Origin: Bacillus salipaludis
Lineage (GTDB): Bacteria; Bacillota; Bacilli; Bacillales_B; DSM-18226
Reading direction: 5' to 3'
NCBI RefSeq assembly: GCF_004358205.1
Contig: NZ_SMYO01000004.1
Coordinates: 372,001-436,000, forward strand
Length of the DNA: 64,000 bases
Shown: positions 8,603-17,385 of the stretch, one piece after another
Layout: each line of letters begins with the position of its first letter
How positions within the stretch are numbered: position 1 is the stretch's first letter
Program-made: the position numbers and the translations under genes
The notes under the pieces: model-generated
The model's database searches: none
Told to the model about the DNA's origin: nothing
Seen by the model: only the letters and a program-made list of their open reading frames with translations

Positions 8603-10300
8603 GTGTTTAGTGAAACGAAAAAGGAGCAAAAGTTGATTTTTTTTGCTTTGTTGGTTTTGGCAATTTATTTATCCCCGCTTTTTATACTACAGGAAAATGC
8701 CCATATCCGTGTTCACGATAATTTAGATTCAAATTTGGCGTGGTATAAGGTGCTGGCAAAAAGCGGAGAAATGTTCGGCCCGGTAAATGGAATGATTCCT
8801 CAAATTATTAATGGAGTACCAAGAAATACATTCGGAACAGAGTTTAGCCTGATTGTCTGGCTATATGCTCTATTTCCAACGATGATTGCCTATGGAATCA
8901 GCCAAGCCATTACAAGGATTGTTGCTTTTTTTGGAATGTATTTGCTTCTAAAGAAACATTTTCTGCCGGGGGATAACTGGAGTTTTTATCAAGTAAGTGC
9001 TGCATTAGCCTTCGCCCTAACCCCATTTTGGCCGTCGGGAATGTTAAGTACGTTGGGAATGCCTCTTGCCCTTTGGGCTTTTCTAAATATCCGTAAGGGA
9101 CAAGGAACAGCCAAAGATTACGTAACACTTACGTTGCTGCCGTTATATTCAAGCATCGTTCTAGGATTTTTCTTTTTTTTAAGTGCAATGGGAATTTTTT
9201 GGCTGGTTGATGTGATAAGAAGGAAAGGGTGGAATCTACATTTTTTATTTTCCATCGTGTACATGATCTTCATTTTCATGATAGTAGAATACCGTTTAGT
9301 GTATTCCTTTTTATTCGTTTCGGAAGCAAATAGCAGGGATGAATATTTCCATGCCCATTTACCTTTATGGCGGGCGATTAGACTGACATTTAAAAACTAT
9401 GTGCTGGGGCATACCCATGTCATGACTGTACATACTCTCTTTATCCTCCCAGCGACATTTATTGCTTTGTATTTTATTTATAAGAAAAATATATGGAAAC
9501 AAGAAAAGCTCTACGTGTTCTTATTTATCTTAAATTTTGTATTGTCCCTTTGGTATGCCTTTTGGTTTTACAAGGGGTGGTTGCCAATTACAAAGCGGTT
9601 TCATTTTATGGATACGTTTAACTTTGCCCGTTACCATTTCCTACGGCCGCTCGTCATTTACGCTAGTTTCGCTCTTGCCTTAAAAATTATTTCGCTTCAA
9701 GGGAAAAGTTGGGCTAAAACCGCTAAATGGTTTGTCGTACTGCAACTGCTGGTTTTAGGGTTATTTAACGATGAAATTATTTACCATCAGAAACCGACAG
9801 TAAAAGAATTTTATGCAGAGGACTTGTTCAAAGAGGTAAAAGAATACATCGGTCTTCCACAGAAGAATTACAGGGTTGCCAGTATTGGGATTCACCCGGC
9901 TGTATCTCAATACAATGGCTTTTACACGCTTGATACGTACAATAATTTTTATCCGCTAACCTATAAGCATCATTTCCGGAAAATAATTGAAAGGGAATTA
10001 GCAAAAAATAAAACAGTTCGCACCTATTTTGACAAATGGGGTGGGCGCTGTTACCTATTCACGGCCCAGCTTGGAAAAAGATACATGATCAAAAAAGACT
10101 CAAAAAGGCACTTAAAGGATTTACAGCTAAATACAGCCGTGTTTAATCAATTGGGCGGCCAATATATTTTTTCAGCCTTACCGATTGATAATGCAGAGGA
10201 AAATCAACTGAGCCTTGAAAAGGTGTTTAAGTCAAAAACCTCAGCATGGAAAATTTATTTGTATAAAACAATCGAGACATCGGAGGTAATGACTAGATGA
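8603..10300 (+). CDS. Multi-spanning membrane protein, YkoS-like
   Basis: 565 aa, starting at GTG with GAGGTG 6 bases upstream. About ten or more hydrophobic segments span residues 10-390, beginning with LIFFALLVLAIYLSPLFIL. A charged motif RVHDNLDSNLAWYK follows the first helix, in the place where GT-C glycosyltransferases carry an acidic loop. The C-terminal 170 residues are hydrophilic. It overlaps the next gene by ATGA, as expected for a coupled pair, and the pair resembles B. subtilis ykoS-ykoT. The likely role is transfer or transport of a lipid-linked sugar to the cell envelope; this is inference. Confidence 0.75.
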   Translation: MFSETKKEQKLIFFALLVLAIYLSPLFILQENAHIRVHDNLDSNLAWYKVLAKSGEMFGPVNGMIPQIINGVPRNTFGTEFSLIVWLYALFPTMIAYGISQAITRIVAFFGMYLLLKKHFLPGDNWSFYQVSAALAFALTPFWPSGMLSTLGMPLALWAFLNIRKGQGTAKDYVTLTLLPLYSSIVLGFFFFLSAMGIFWLVDVIRRKGWNLHFLFSIVYMIFIFMIVEYRLVYSFLFVSEANSRDEYFHAHLPLWRAIRLTFKNYVLGHTHVMTVHTLFILPATFIALYFIYKKNIWKQEKLYVFLFILNFVLSLWYAFWFYKGWLPITKRFHFMDTFNFARYHFLRPLVIYASFALALKIISLQGKSWAKTAKWFVVLQLLVLGLFNDEIIYHQKPTVKEFYAEDLFKEVKEYIGLPQKNYRVASIGIHPAVSQYNGFYTLDTYNNFYPLTYKHHFRKIIERELAKNKTVRTYFDKWGGRCYLFTAQLGKRYMIKKDSKRHLKDLQLNTAVFNQLGGQYIFSALPIDNAEENQLSLEKVFKSKTSAWKIYLYKTIETSEVMTR

Positions 10301-11334
10301 TTGAAGCAAACCTTACGATTGTGGTTCCTTGCTATAACGAGGAGGAAATCCTGCCTGATACGATTTTCGAATTAAAGCAGCTTTTAGAAAGCTTGAAAGA
10401 GGAAAAGCTTGTTTCCTCTTTCAGCAAAATCCTTTTTGTCGATGATGGCAGTAAGGACCGCACCTGGGAAATTATTTATAAAGAAGGTTTGAAAAATGAA
10501 GCGATCCGAGGCCTTAAGCTATCTCGAAATGCCGGCCACCAAAACGCACTATTAGCGGGTCTTTTTACGGCAAAGGAAACGTCAGACTGTCTAATTACGA
10601 TTGATGCCGATCTCCAAGATGATATTCAAGTAATCCGGGAGTTTATCAAAAAATATCATGAAGGCTGCGAGATTGTTTACGGGGTCCGAAAAGGTAGGGA
10701 AACGGATACAATCTTTAAAAGAAGCACGGCGCAAGGTTTTTATAAAGTGATGAAAAAAATGGGTGTCGATTTAATTTATAATCATGCTGATTTTCGACTA
10801 ATGAGCAAAAGGGCAGTAGAGGAACTGGAACGCTTTAAAGAGGTAAATTTATTTTTAAGGGGAATTGTTCCGCTCCTTGGTTTCCGTTCAGATGTTGTTT
10901 ATTACGACCGGAAAGAACGGCTTGCCGGCGAAACGAAGTATCCATTAAAAAAGATGATTGCATTTGCCCTTGACGGTATTACTTCTTTCTCCGTGTCTCC
11001 GATTCGTTTTGTCTTGTTTATCGGTTTTGTCTCCTTTTTTATGAGTCTTTTATTTGGGGGGTATTTTTTAACTCTTAAGTTTTTAGGGAATACGCAAACT
11101 GGGTGGACCTCGCTTATTACGTCCATTTGGCTGATTGGCGGCTTACAGCTGATTGCTATTGGATTGATTGGAGAATATGTTGGGAAAATCTATAAAGAAT
11201 CAAAGCAGCGTCCAAAATATATCATTGATATTGATTCCTTTAATTTGCCGGTTTCCAGGAACCACTTACTAAATCGAACCCTTGAAGATGAATTTTTTAA
11301 AAGAGAGCTAAAAAAAGTTACTGAAAGGAACTAA
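10297..11334 (+). CDS. GT2 family glycosyltransferase, YkoT/DPM1-like
   Basis: 345 aa. An N-terminal GT-A domain (residues 5-230) carries VVPCYNEEEILPDTI, the nucleotide-sugar loop FVDDGSKDRTW, and the metal-binding pattern TIDADLQDD near 105. Two C-terminal membrane helices (about 233-255 and 268-293) anchor it, as in bactoprenol or dolichyl-phosphate glycosyltransferases. It should load a sugar onto undecaprenyl phosphate, and the preceding membrane protein would use that donor. It is translationally coupled to the upstream gene (ATGA overlap) and followed by a terminator. Confidence 0.88.
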   Translation: MIEANLTIVVPCYNEEEILPDTIFELKQLLESLKEEKLVSSFSKILFVDDGSKDRTWEIIYKEGLKNEAIRGLKLSRNAGHQNALLAGLFTAKETSDCLITIDADLQDDIQVIREFIKKYHEGCEIVYGVRKGRETDTIFKRSTAQGFYKVMKKMGVDLIYNHADFRLMSKRAVEELERFKEVNLFLRGIVPLLGFRSDVVYYDRKERLAGETKYPLKKMIAFALDGITSFSVSPIRFVLFIGFVSFFMSLLFGGYFLTLKFLGNTQTGWTSLITSIWLIGGLQLIAIGLIGEYVGKIYKESKQRPKYIIDIDSFNLPVSRNHLLNRTLEDEFFKRELKKVTERN

Positions 11335-11337
11335 GCT

Positions 11338-11377
11338 AAAACGAGTTTTTCTGAATATAGGAAAACTCGTTTTTTTG
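11338..11377 (+). terminator. Intrinsic terminator of the ykoS-ykoT-like pair
   Basis: AAAACGAGTTTTT and AAAACTCGTTTTTTT pair around CTGAATATAGG, starting just after the stop codon. Confidence 0.82.
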
Positions 11378-11446
11378 TGGTACAACCCATCTTTCCCGAA
11401 TAAAAATGAAAAGACAGGCTTTATTTTTATGCAGGGGGAGAGAATA

Positions 11447-12070
11447 ATGAATATATTTCTAAGCTACATTTTATTGGGATTATCACTTGCCGCGCCGATT
11501 GGTCCTATTAATGCAGCACAAATAGACAGGGGAATTCGGAGCGGCTTCATGCATGCCTGGTTAATCGGGGTGGGGGCCGTTGTGGCAGACGGGATTTATA
11601 TGCTCATCGTTTACATAGGTGTGGTTCAGTTTCTTGAAACACCAATCGTCCAAACCTTTTTATGGCTCTTTGGCTCTTTTGTACTTATTTATACGGGAGT
11701 AGAAAGTATTTTAAAGGCCGGTACATTAAGCTTGGAGTATACACGAAACAAGGAACCCCTAATCAAATCGTTTTTCTCGGGTTTTTTCATGTCAATTTCC
11801 AACCCATTAACGATTCTATTTTGGTTAGGGATTTATGGTTCGGTACTGGCAAAAACAGCTGCCACCTCGAATAGTGCGGAGTTAATTGTTTATAGTACTG
11901 CGATATTTATTGGACTTTTACTATGGGATATTACCATGGCGGGGGTTTCAAGCAGCTTTCGTAATTTTTTAACTTCCCGCTTGCTAGTTATGATTTCCCT
12001 TTTTTCTGGGCTTTCTTTAATTGGCTTCGGACTCTATTTTGGAATTCAAGCTTATCAGCTTTTATTTTAA
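11447..12070 (+). CDS. LysE-family exporter
   Basis: 207 aa from the ATG at 11447 (GGGGGAG 7 bases upstream); the frame extends further upstream but no earlier site is as good. Six hydrophobic segments fit the LysE/RhtB amino-acid exporter fold. The N-terminal signature LGLSLAAPIGPINAAQIDRG contains the proline-rich motif of this family. SISNPLTILFWLGIYG near residue 120 is the second typical motif. The substrate (amino acid or other metabolite) cannot be told. It is monocistronic. Confidence 0.88.
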   Translation: MNIFLSYILLGLSLAAPIGPINAAQIDRGIRSGFMHAWLIGVGAVVADGIYMLIVYIGVVQFLETPIVQTFLWLFGSFVLIYTGVESILKAGTLSLEYTRNKEPLIKSFFSGFFMSISNPLTILFWLGIYGSVLAKTAATSNSAELIVYSTAIFIGLLLWDITMAGVSSSFRNFLTSRLLVMISLFSGLSLIGFGLYFGIQAYQLLF

Positions 12071-12217
12071 TTGTAAATTGAGTATTTAGACTTTTTAGAA
12101 TTGTATTTGTTGACAAAGAAAACAACCTCCTATTAATATTATGTTTATAAGACGATATTTGGTAAATCGTAATACTGGTTTAATTGAAGATGGAAACTTT
12201 AAAAAGGGGGGAAGTTT

Positions 12218-14002
12218 GTGCATCTTACAGCTCAAAGAAGTGAATTAATCGAAGTTGCCAAAGGCGAACGGCCCGCAGATTTATTTATAAAAGGCGGAAC
12301 GGTTATTAATGTGTATTCAGGGGAATTCTTGAAACTTAATATTGCCGTGTATAAGGATTGTATTGCCTACGTAGGGCCAAGTGAATCCTCGATTGGAGCC
12401 CAAACAAAGATCATTAACGCAGAAGGGAAGTTCGTATCCCCTGGGTTTATCGAGGCACATGCTCACCCATGGGTGGTTTATAATCCCGTTAGTGTTACGG
12501 AGAAAGTGCTGTCATTAGGAACCACCACCACTGTTAATGATAATTTATTTTTTTATCTACATATGGGGGCAAAAGGATTTAAAGCAATGGCAAACGATTT
12601 AAAAGTATTGCCTGGAAATTTCCTCTGGCTGGTCCGGCTTGTTTCACAAGCCGATTATCCGGGTGAACGTGAGTGGTACAATCATAAGGATATACAGGAA
12701 CTGTTGGAACTTGATAATGTTGTAGGATCAGCGGAGGTAACGCGTTGGCCGCTTTTATATCAAGGGGATCCATTTTTACTTGAAACAATGGATTTTATAA
12801 AGAAACTGGGTAAGGTTTCTGATGGGCATACAGCGGGTTGCTCTTATGAAAAATTAAACGCGGTTGTGGCATCCGGTGTAACAGCATGTCATGAAGCAAT
12901 TACAGCTAAGGAAGCTTTTGACCGCCTAAGACTGGGCATGTGGACGGTGCTCCGAAATAGCTCATTGCGCCCGGATTTAGGGGAGCTTGTCAAACTTATT
13001 GTTGACGGGAAGGTAAACACAAGCAGAATCGTAATGACAACGGACGGTCCGCATCCAGGATTTATTGAAAAAGAAGGCTTTGTTGATGGACTTGTCAGAC
13101 AGGCTGTTGAACTTGGTGTCCCTGTGATGAATGCCATTCAGATGGTCACCGTCAATGCTGCAACCTACCTAAGGCTTGATGACTACATTGGAGGTATTGC
13201 TCCCGGCAAAAAAGCAGATATTTTGCTGCTTCCGAATTTAGTTGATTTTCAACCTGATATGGTCATTGCATCAGGGGAAATTGTTGCTGAGAATGAAGAA
13301 TTAAATATATCTCTTCCTGAGATCGACTGGAATCAATATATTGTAAGGGAACCATTTGCTTTTTCAAAATCAGCTTTAGAAAATTTGAATCTGTACCGAT
13401 ATCCGCATCCGTCCGAAAAGGTTCCTGTGCCAGTTTCCTATTTTAAAAGTAATGTCATTACCCAAAGAAAGGATACGGAACTTCCGTCCGTAAACGGATA
13501 TGCGGATCTTTCGCACCATGAAGGGCTTGTATATGCTGCTTTAATTGATCGAAGGGGTGAATGGGTCTCAAAGGCGATATTAGAAAGATTTGCCGTAAAT
13601 CTGGATGGTATGGCTTCTACCTATAATACGACCACTGAGCTTCTCGCGGTCGGAAGAAATCCGGAATCGATGAAAAGAGCGGCAGTAAGAGTCCATGAAA
13701 TGGGAGGAGGAGTTGTCATTGTCGACGGTGATGAAGTGGTGTTAGAAATTCCTCTGCCGCTGACGGGAATGATGACATCGGATCCAACCTTTTCTGCAGC
13801 AGTGAATTACCATGACCAACTTTTGGCCGCTGTACAGGAGCGTGGTTTCCCATTCCATGACATTCTTTATACATTGTTATTTTTAACCTGTGATTTTCTA
13901 CCGGGGCTTCGGTTAGTTCCATATGGTTTATATGAGGTCAAGACGGATGAAATTTTACTGCCTTCTGCACCATTAAATTCACTAACCTATCAAAATAATT
14001 AA
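12218..14002 (+). CDS. Adenine deaminase-like amidohydrolase (YerA family)
   Basis: 594 aa from GTG with AAGGGGGG 9 bases upstream, close to B. subtilis YerA (580). The metal-binding HxH is H81/H83 in IEAHAHPW. Later candidate ligands are in VSDGHTAG (near 210) and TTDGPHPG (near 275). The C-terminal domain from about 420 is the extension typical of AdeC enzymes. By family it deaminates adenine to hypoxanthine, but YerA proteins are a divergent branch and the substrate is not certain. No purine riboswitch was seen in the 147 bases upstream. Confidence 0.82.
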   Translation: MHLTAQRSELIEVAKGERPADLFIKGGTVINVYSGEFLKLNIAVYKDCIAYVGPSESSIGAQTKIINAEGKFVSPGFIEAHAHPWVVYNPVSVTEKVLSLGTTTTVNDNLFFYLHMGAKGFKAMANDLKVLPGNFLWLVRLVSQADYPGEREWYNHKDIQELLELDNVVGSAEVTRWPLLYQGDPFLLETMDFIKKLGKVSDGHTAGCSYEKLNAVVASGVTACHEAITAKEAFDRLRLGMWTVLRNSSLRPDLGELVKLIVDGKVNTSRIVMTTDGPHPGFIEKEGFVDGLVRQAVELGVPVMNAIQMVTVNAATYLRLDDYIGGIAPGKKADILLLPNLVDFQPDMVIASGEIVAENEELNISLPEIDWNQYIVREPFAFSKSALENLNLYRYPHPSEKVPVPVSYFKSNVITQRKDTELPSVNGYADLSHHEGLVYAALIDRRGEWVSKAILERFAVNLDGMASTYNTTTELLAVGRNPESMKRAAVRVHEMGGGVVIVDGDEVVLEIPLPLTGMMTSDPTFSAAVNYHDQLLAAVQERGFPFHDILYTLLFLTCDFLPGLRLVPYGLYEVKTDEILLPSAPLNSLTYQNN

Positions 14003-14007
14003 AACAA

Positions 14008-14040
14008 TAGCAGCAGCCATGGAGGCTGCTGTTTATATTT
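14008..14040 (+). terminator. Weak hairpin after the adenine deaminase gene
   Basis: AGCAGCC and GGCTGCT pair around ATGGA; a short T-rich tail (TTTATATTTTT) follows. It is plausible as a terminator but imperfect. Confidence 0.5.
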
Positions 14041-14084
14041 TTAGATTGCTGTTTTGTAATTTTGTTAGAAAATCGACCTAAATT

Positions 14085-14551
14085 CTAGAGGTGACTGATG
14101 GATTTGGTCTTCATAAGGAGGATGAAGCCCCAAACGCTAGAGATGCAGTTGGATTTGGTTTTCATAAGGGGGATGAAGCCCAAAACGCTAGAGGTGACTG
14201 ATGGATTTGGTCTTCATAAGGGGGATGAAGCCCGAAACGCTAGAGGTGACTGATGGATTTGGTCTTCATAAGGGGGATGAAGCCCGAAACGCTAGAGGTG
14301 ACTGATGGATTTGGTCTTCATAAGGGGGATGAAGCCCGAAACGCTAGAGGTGACTGATGGATTTGGTCTTCATAAGGGGGATGAAGCCCGAAACGCTAGA
14401 GGTGACTGATGGATTTGGTCTTCATAAGGGGGATGAAGCCCGAAACGCTAGAGGTGACTGATGGATTTGGTCTTTATAGGAGGGATGAAGCCCAAAACGC
14501 TAGAGATGACTGATGGTTTTAGGCCTCAAAGATGGCCCGAAGCCCAAAACC
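14085..14551. repeat. Tandem array of a 52-bp unit, nine copies
   Basis: Units begin at 14085, 14137, 14188, 14240, 14292, 14344, 14396, 14448 and 14500. Unit 2 is 51 bases; the others are 52. Units 3-7 are identical or nearly so, and the outer units diverge, which is typical of expansion from the middle. Each unit contains CTTCAT-AAGGGGG-ATGAAG, a 6-bp stem with a G-rich loop. The array fills the convergent gap between the adenine deaminase gene and the first MBL hydrolase gene. The period is not a multiple of 3, so no repeated peptide is encoded. Confidence 0.92.
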
Positions 14552-14569
14552 AGCTGCTTTCACCATTTA

Positions 14570-15541
14570 TTATTTTACCGAGTAGTGCCATACCCCGTTT
14601 ACAAGCTCTTTCACAATTTTCCCCTGTAATTCAAGATAGTCTAGTTGACCGATGATTTCGGACATGACAAGAGAGAATTGATCGTAATAAGTATTTTTGT
14701 AATAGGCTTCAGCAATTGCACTTCCAGTAGTGCATCCTGATTGAATTAATTGGATCACGCGTTCTGCTTTTTTCTCAATCCGCTCCAGTCGTTTTACAAT
14801 CAATGAATCAGGTTTTTCAATTAAGATGCCATGGCCTGAAAAAACAAGATCCGCATGAAGGGATAGGCATTTTTTTAAGGAAGCAATCTGCTGTGAGAGG
14901 GTTGGAAGCCGAGCACCATATGAGTCCGGCTCAACTAATGCATTACTTGAAATATGCTCAATCAACAAATCCCCTGAAAACAACCAGTTTTGTTTTTCAT
15001 GATAAAAGGCGATTTGGTCCGGAGAATGTCCCGGAACCTCAACGATTTGAAAATTGCTTACTTGCTTATCCTCAATGGGAATGAGATTAGCTTGAATCAT
15101 ATTTTTTTTATTTTGCTTTATAGCTTTTTTCAAATAGGCTGTTTGGTGTTCCCCCTTATCCCCACAGCCCATTTCCCTGTAAAGTTTTGAATAAAAATCT
15201 ACCCTCATTTCCAGGAAGTTTTTGTCCCGTTTTAAGCGGGCAATGGAATCTGTGTGACAATATACTGGAATTGGGCTTATAGATGTAATTCTATCCACTA
15301 AGCCTACATGGTCGATATGATGATGCGTAAGGAGGATTTCCGTAATATCCTTTATCGTAAATCCATTTCTTTTTAGGCCATCCATTAAGCCATTCCAACA
15401 TGCCTCATTATTCCATCCGGCATCAATCAACGAAAGGGATTGATCTTGTTTTACTACATAGAAGTTTACGCTTTTTAATGATGACGGTTCAGGAATCATG
15501 ATAGGGAAGACCTCAATGCAGGATTTATTTAATTCAATCAA
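14570..15541 (-). CDS. MBL-fold metallo-hydrolase with C-terminal winged-helix region (copy 1)
   Basis: 323 aa, starting at TTG with AAGGGGTG 6 bases upstream. The zinc motif is HHHIDH at 73-78 in ILLTHHHIDHVG. Further ligands are in VPGHSPDQ and FSGDLLIE, and a late histidine is in FSGHGILIE. The last 80 residues (IAEAYYKN to QLDYLELQGKIV) form a small helical domain as in LACTB2-like hydrolases. It is a clear paralogue of the gene at 18291. Its place beside the aromatic-CoA genes suggests a thioester or lactone substrate; this is inference. Confidence 0.87.
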   Translation of the reverse strand: MIELNKSCIEVFPIMIPEPSSLKSVNFYVVKQDQSLSLIDAGWNNEACWNGLMDGLKRNGFTIKDITEILLTHHHIDHVGLVDRITSISPIPVYCHTDSIARLKRDKNFLEMRVDFYSKLYREMGCGDKGEHQTAYLKKAIKQNKKNMIQANLIPIEDKQVSNFQIVEVPGHSPDQIAFYHEKQNWLFSGDLLIEHISSNALVEPDSYGARLPTLSQQIASLKKCLSLHADLVFSGHGILIEKPDSLIVKRLERIEKKAERVIQLIQSGCTTGSAIAEAYYKNTYYDQFSLVMSEIIGQLDYLELQGKIVKELVNGVWHYSVK

Positions 15542-15834
15542 AGATTACACCCCTTTTTATTTTCGAAATTGCGAAATTAATGTAAATTATACCAATGAAT
15601 GGATGTATCAACAAAGAATATGCATCGCTCTTTTTTATGTTTTTACTACGTCCGTATTAAAAAAGTGTAAAAGTAAGAAAACAGAAGAATGGGTATGGAA
15701 ATGAAAGAAAATTGCAGATTATTATGGGGAATTGAGTGTATTTGGTATTTTAAAAATAATAAGAAAATTATGTATATTATGTATATAGCACGACAGAAAT
15801 AAAAGCATAATAAAACCTTGAGGAGGATTTTAAA
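15542..15834. other. Divergent intergenic region before the first enoyl-CoA hydratase gene
   Basis: 293 AT-rich bases between the divergent MBL hydrolase and hydratase genes. GAGGAGG lies 9 bases before the TTG start at 15835. A direct repeat TTATGTATA occurs twice near 15767-15785. I see no convincing -35/-10 pair, no operator like the one at paaA, and no RNA gene. A short frame at its left end has no ribosome binding site. Confidence 0.5.
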
Positions 15835-16629
15835 TTGACAACAGTAACCGAAACGAAAACATTAACAGTAAAAAAACTAGATGGAGTTGCAGAGGTTCAC
15901 ATTCATGTAAACAAAACGAATGCATATGACTTGGAATATTATAAAGAATTAAACGCAGCCATTGATGACATTCGTTTTGACAGCGATATTAAAGTTGCTG
16001 TATTAATGAGTGATATGCCTAAATTCTTCTCAGCAGGTGCGAATATTAATTTCTTAAAAGCAGCAGAGCCGCGCTTTAAAACTCAATTCTGCCTATTCTG
16101 TAATGAAACACTTGATAAGATTGCCCACTCTCCACAAATTTGGATCGCATGTTTGGAAGGGCACACCGTTGGCGGCGGTTTAGAAATGGCGTTAGCTTGC
16201 GACTTACGCTTCATGGGTGACCAAGCTGGTAGAATCGGTCTTCCGGAAGTATCTCTTGGCGTATTGGCAGGTACAGGCGGTACACAGCGCTTAGCCCGCC
16301 AAGTTGGACATTCTAAAGCGCTTGATTTAAACATTACTGGTGAAACATTAACACCTCAAGAAGCTCTTGAAATTAAATTAGTTGATCGAGTTTTCCCACA
16401 AGAAGAAACGAGAGCAAAAACATTAGAATATGCACAAAAAGTTGCCAAAAGCGCATCCTATGCAGTTTCCAATATTAAGCTTTCGATTATGAATGGTAAA
16501 GAAATGCCTCTAAATGTGGCAATCCGTTACGAGGGTGAACTACAAAACCTATTATTCCGCTCTCAAGATGCAAAAGAAGGACTAAGCGCATTCATCGATA
16601 AACGTGAAGCAAATTGGACTGGGCAGTAA
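15835..16629 (+). CDS. Enoyl-CoA hydratase/isomerase family protein (copy 1)
   Basis: 264 aa from TTG with GAGGAGG upstream. Crotonase fold: oxyanion-hole segment FSAGANINF at 65-73 and GGGLEMALACD at 113-123. Both catalytic glutamates are present, E117 and E138 (in GLPEVSLGVLAGTGGTQRL). It would hydrate or isomerise an unsaturated acyl-CoA. About nine residues in ten are the same as in the gene at 22072, the two flanking the Paa-like operon. By context it corresponds to PaaF/PaaG-type steps. A cysteine pair in FCLFCNE (residues 85-91) is unusual and shared by both copies. Confidence 0.88.
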   Translation: MTTVTETKTLTVKKLDGVAEVHIHVNKTNAYDLEYYKELNAAIDDIRFDSDIKVAVLMSDMPKFFSAGANINFLKAAEPRFKTQFCLFCNETLDKIAHSPQIWIACLEGHTVGGGLEMALACDLRFMGDQAGRIGLPEVSLGVLAGTGGTQRLARQVGHSKALDLNITGETLTPQEALEIKLVDRVFPQEETRAKTLEYAQKVAKSASYAVSNIKLSIMNGKEMPLNVAIRYEGELQNLLFRSQDAKEGLSAFIDKREANWTGQ

Positions 16630-16634
16630 AATAC

Positions 16635-16672
16635 AAAATGGCGATATCGGCAATCGATATCGCCATTTTAAT
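16635..16672 (+). terminator. Intrinsic terminator of hydratase copy 1
   Basis: AAAATGGCGATATCG and CGATATCGCCATTTTA are perfect complements around GCAAT. Its T tract is short, and the thioesterase gene starts 27 bases later, so it may act as an attenuating hairpin. Confidence 0.7.
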
Positions 16673-16698
16673 CAAAGAAATAGAAGTGGGGGATTTGC

Positions 16699-17148
16699 AT
16701 GCGTTCAAACGAACTGGAGGTTTTAATTAATTGGGGAGACACGGATAAAGCGGGAATTGTCTATTATCCTAACTTTTTTAAATGGTTTGATATCGCAGGC
16801 CATCAATTTTTTAGAAGTTGTAATCTAGCTCCTGCAAAATTGGAAGAAGAACGGGGAATCATTGTTCCATTACTAGATGTTCAATGTACATTTGAAAAAT
16901 CATTACTCTATGATGATCTCATCATCATCCATACAAAAGTAGAAGAAATCAATCGGAAAACAATTAAATTAAGACATGTGATCTATAGAGATGGTGTTCG
17001 CTGTGCACAGGGGTATGAATTACGGGGCTGGGTAGAGAAATCACCGGAAGGAATCAAGGCTGTTATTATTCCAGAAGACGTTAAAGGCATTTTAAATGAG
17101 AATATTGAAACAAAGGTTGATAAAAATAGACCTAGGTTTAATGCATAA
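16699..17148 (+). CDS. 4-hydroxybenzoyl-CoA thioesterase family (hotdog) protein
   Basis: 149 aa with GGGGG 6 bases before the ATG. The N-terminal motif WGDTDKAGIVYYPNFFKWFD (residues 12-31) is the 4HBT signature; D16 aligns with the catalytic aspartate of the Pseudomonas 4-hydroxybenzoyl-CoA thioesterase. The rest fits a single hotdog domain. It probably hydrolyses aromatic or ring-opened CoA esters. In a Paa-type pathway this would play the PaaI-like protective role of releasing dead-end CoA thioesters. It lies between hydratase copy 1 and the PaaX regulator, all on the same strand. Confidence 0.85.
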   Translation: MRSNELEVLINWGDTDKAGIVYYPNFFKWFDIAGHQFFRSCNLAPAKLEEERGIIVPLLDVQCTFEKSLLYDDLIIIHTKVEEINRKTIKLRHVIYRDGVRCAQGYELRGWVEKSPEGIKAVIIPEDVKGILNENIETKVDKNRPRFNA

Positions 17149-17206
17149 GCTAAGACAATCCTCTATAATATTAATGTCTCTTAAGAATTTACATAAAGTG
17201 AAACTT

Positions 17207-17349
17207 CAATCAGTGGGGGGTTTTTTTCACCTCCCACTGATTGTTAGTTGAACCAATCGGGCTTTTACGGGCAGTTGATCCCCCACTCACTCTTCCTGCG
17301 TACACTAAGCCCTTAAGTGGGGGTCTTACTGCCCGTTAACGCGGGATAA
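17207..17349. repeat. Two-palindrome structured element upstream of paaX
   Basis: First palindrome: CAATCAGTGGG (17207-17217) with CCCACTGATTG (17233-17243) around a T-rich loop, which may also terminate the thioesterase transcript. Second palindrome: ACGGGCAGT (17267-17275) with ACTGCCCGT (17328-17336), nested outside CCCCCACT (17280-17287) and AGTGGGGG (17316-17323). The element ends at TTAACGCGGGATAAA, 37 bases before the PaaX start. The outer and inner stems are perfect, which is unusual for a spacer. I believe similar sequences are dispersed repeats in Bacillaceae, but that needs a search. Confidence 0.65.
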
Positions 17350-17385
17350 AATGCGAATACTACTAAGTACTGGATGGTGGCAGCA

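Noticed and set aside
12071..12217. Purine riboswitch before the adenine deaminase gene
   Set aside because: The conserved loop and junction words of purine aptamers were not found.
14085..14551. CRISPR array
   Set aside because: The 52-bp units follow one another directly with no unique spacers between, and no cas genes are near.
15542..15834. Second copy of the paaA operator before hydratase copy 1
   Set aside because: No ACGTAAT or ATTACGT half-site was found; only a short TTATGTATA direct repeat.
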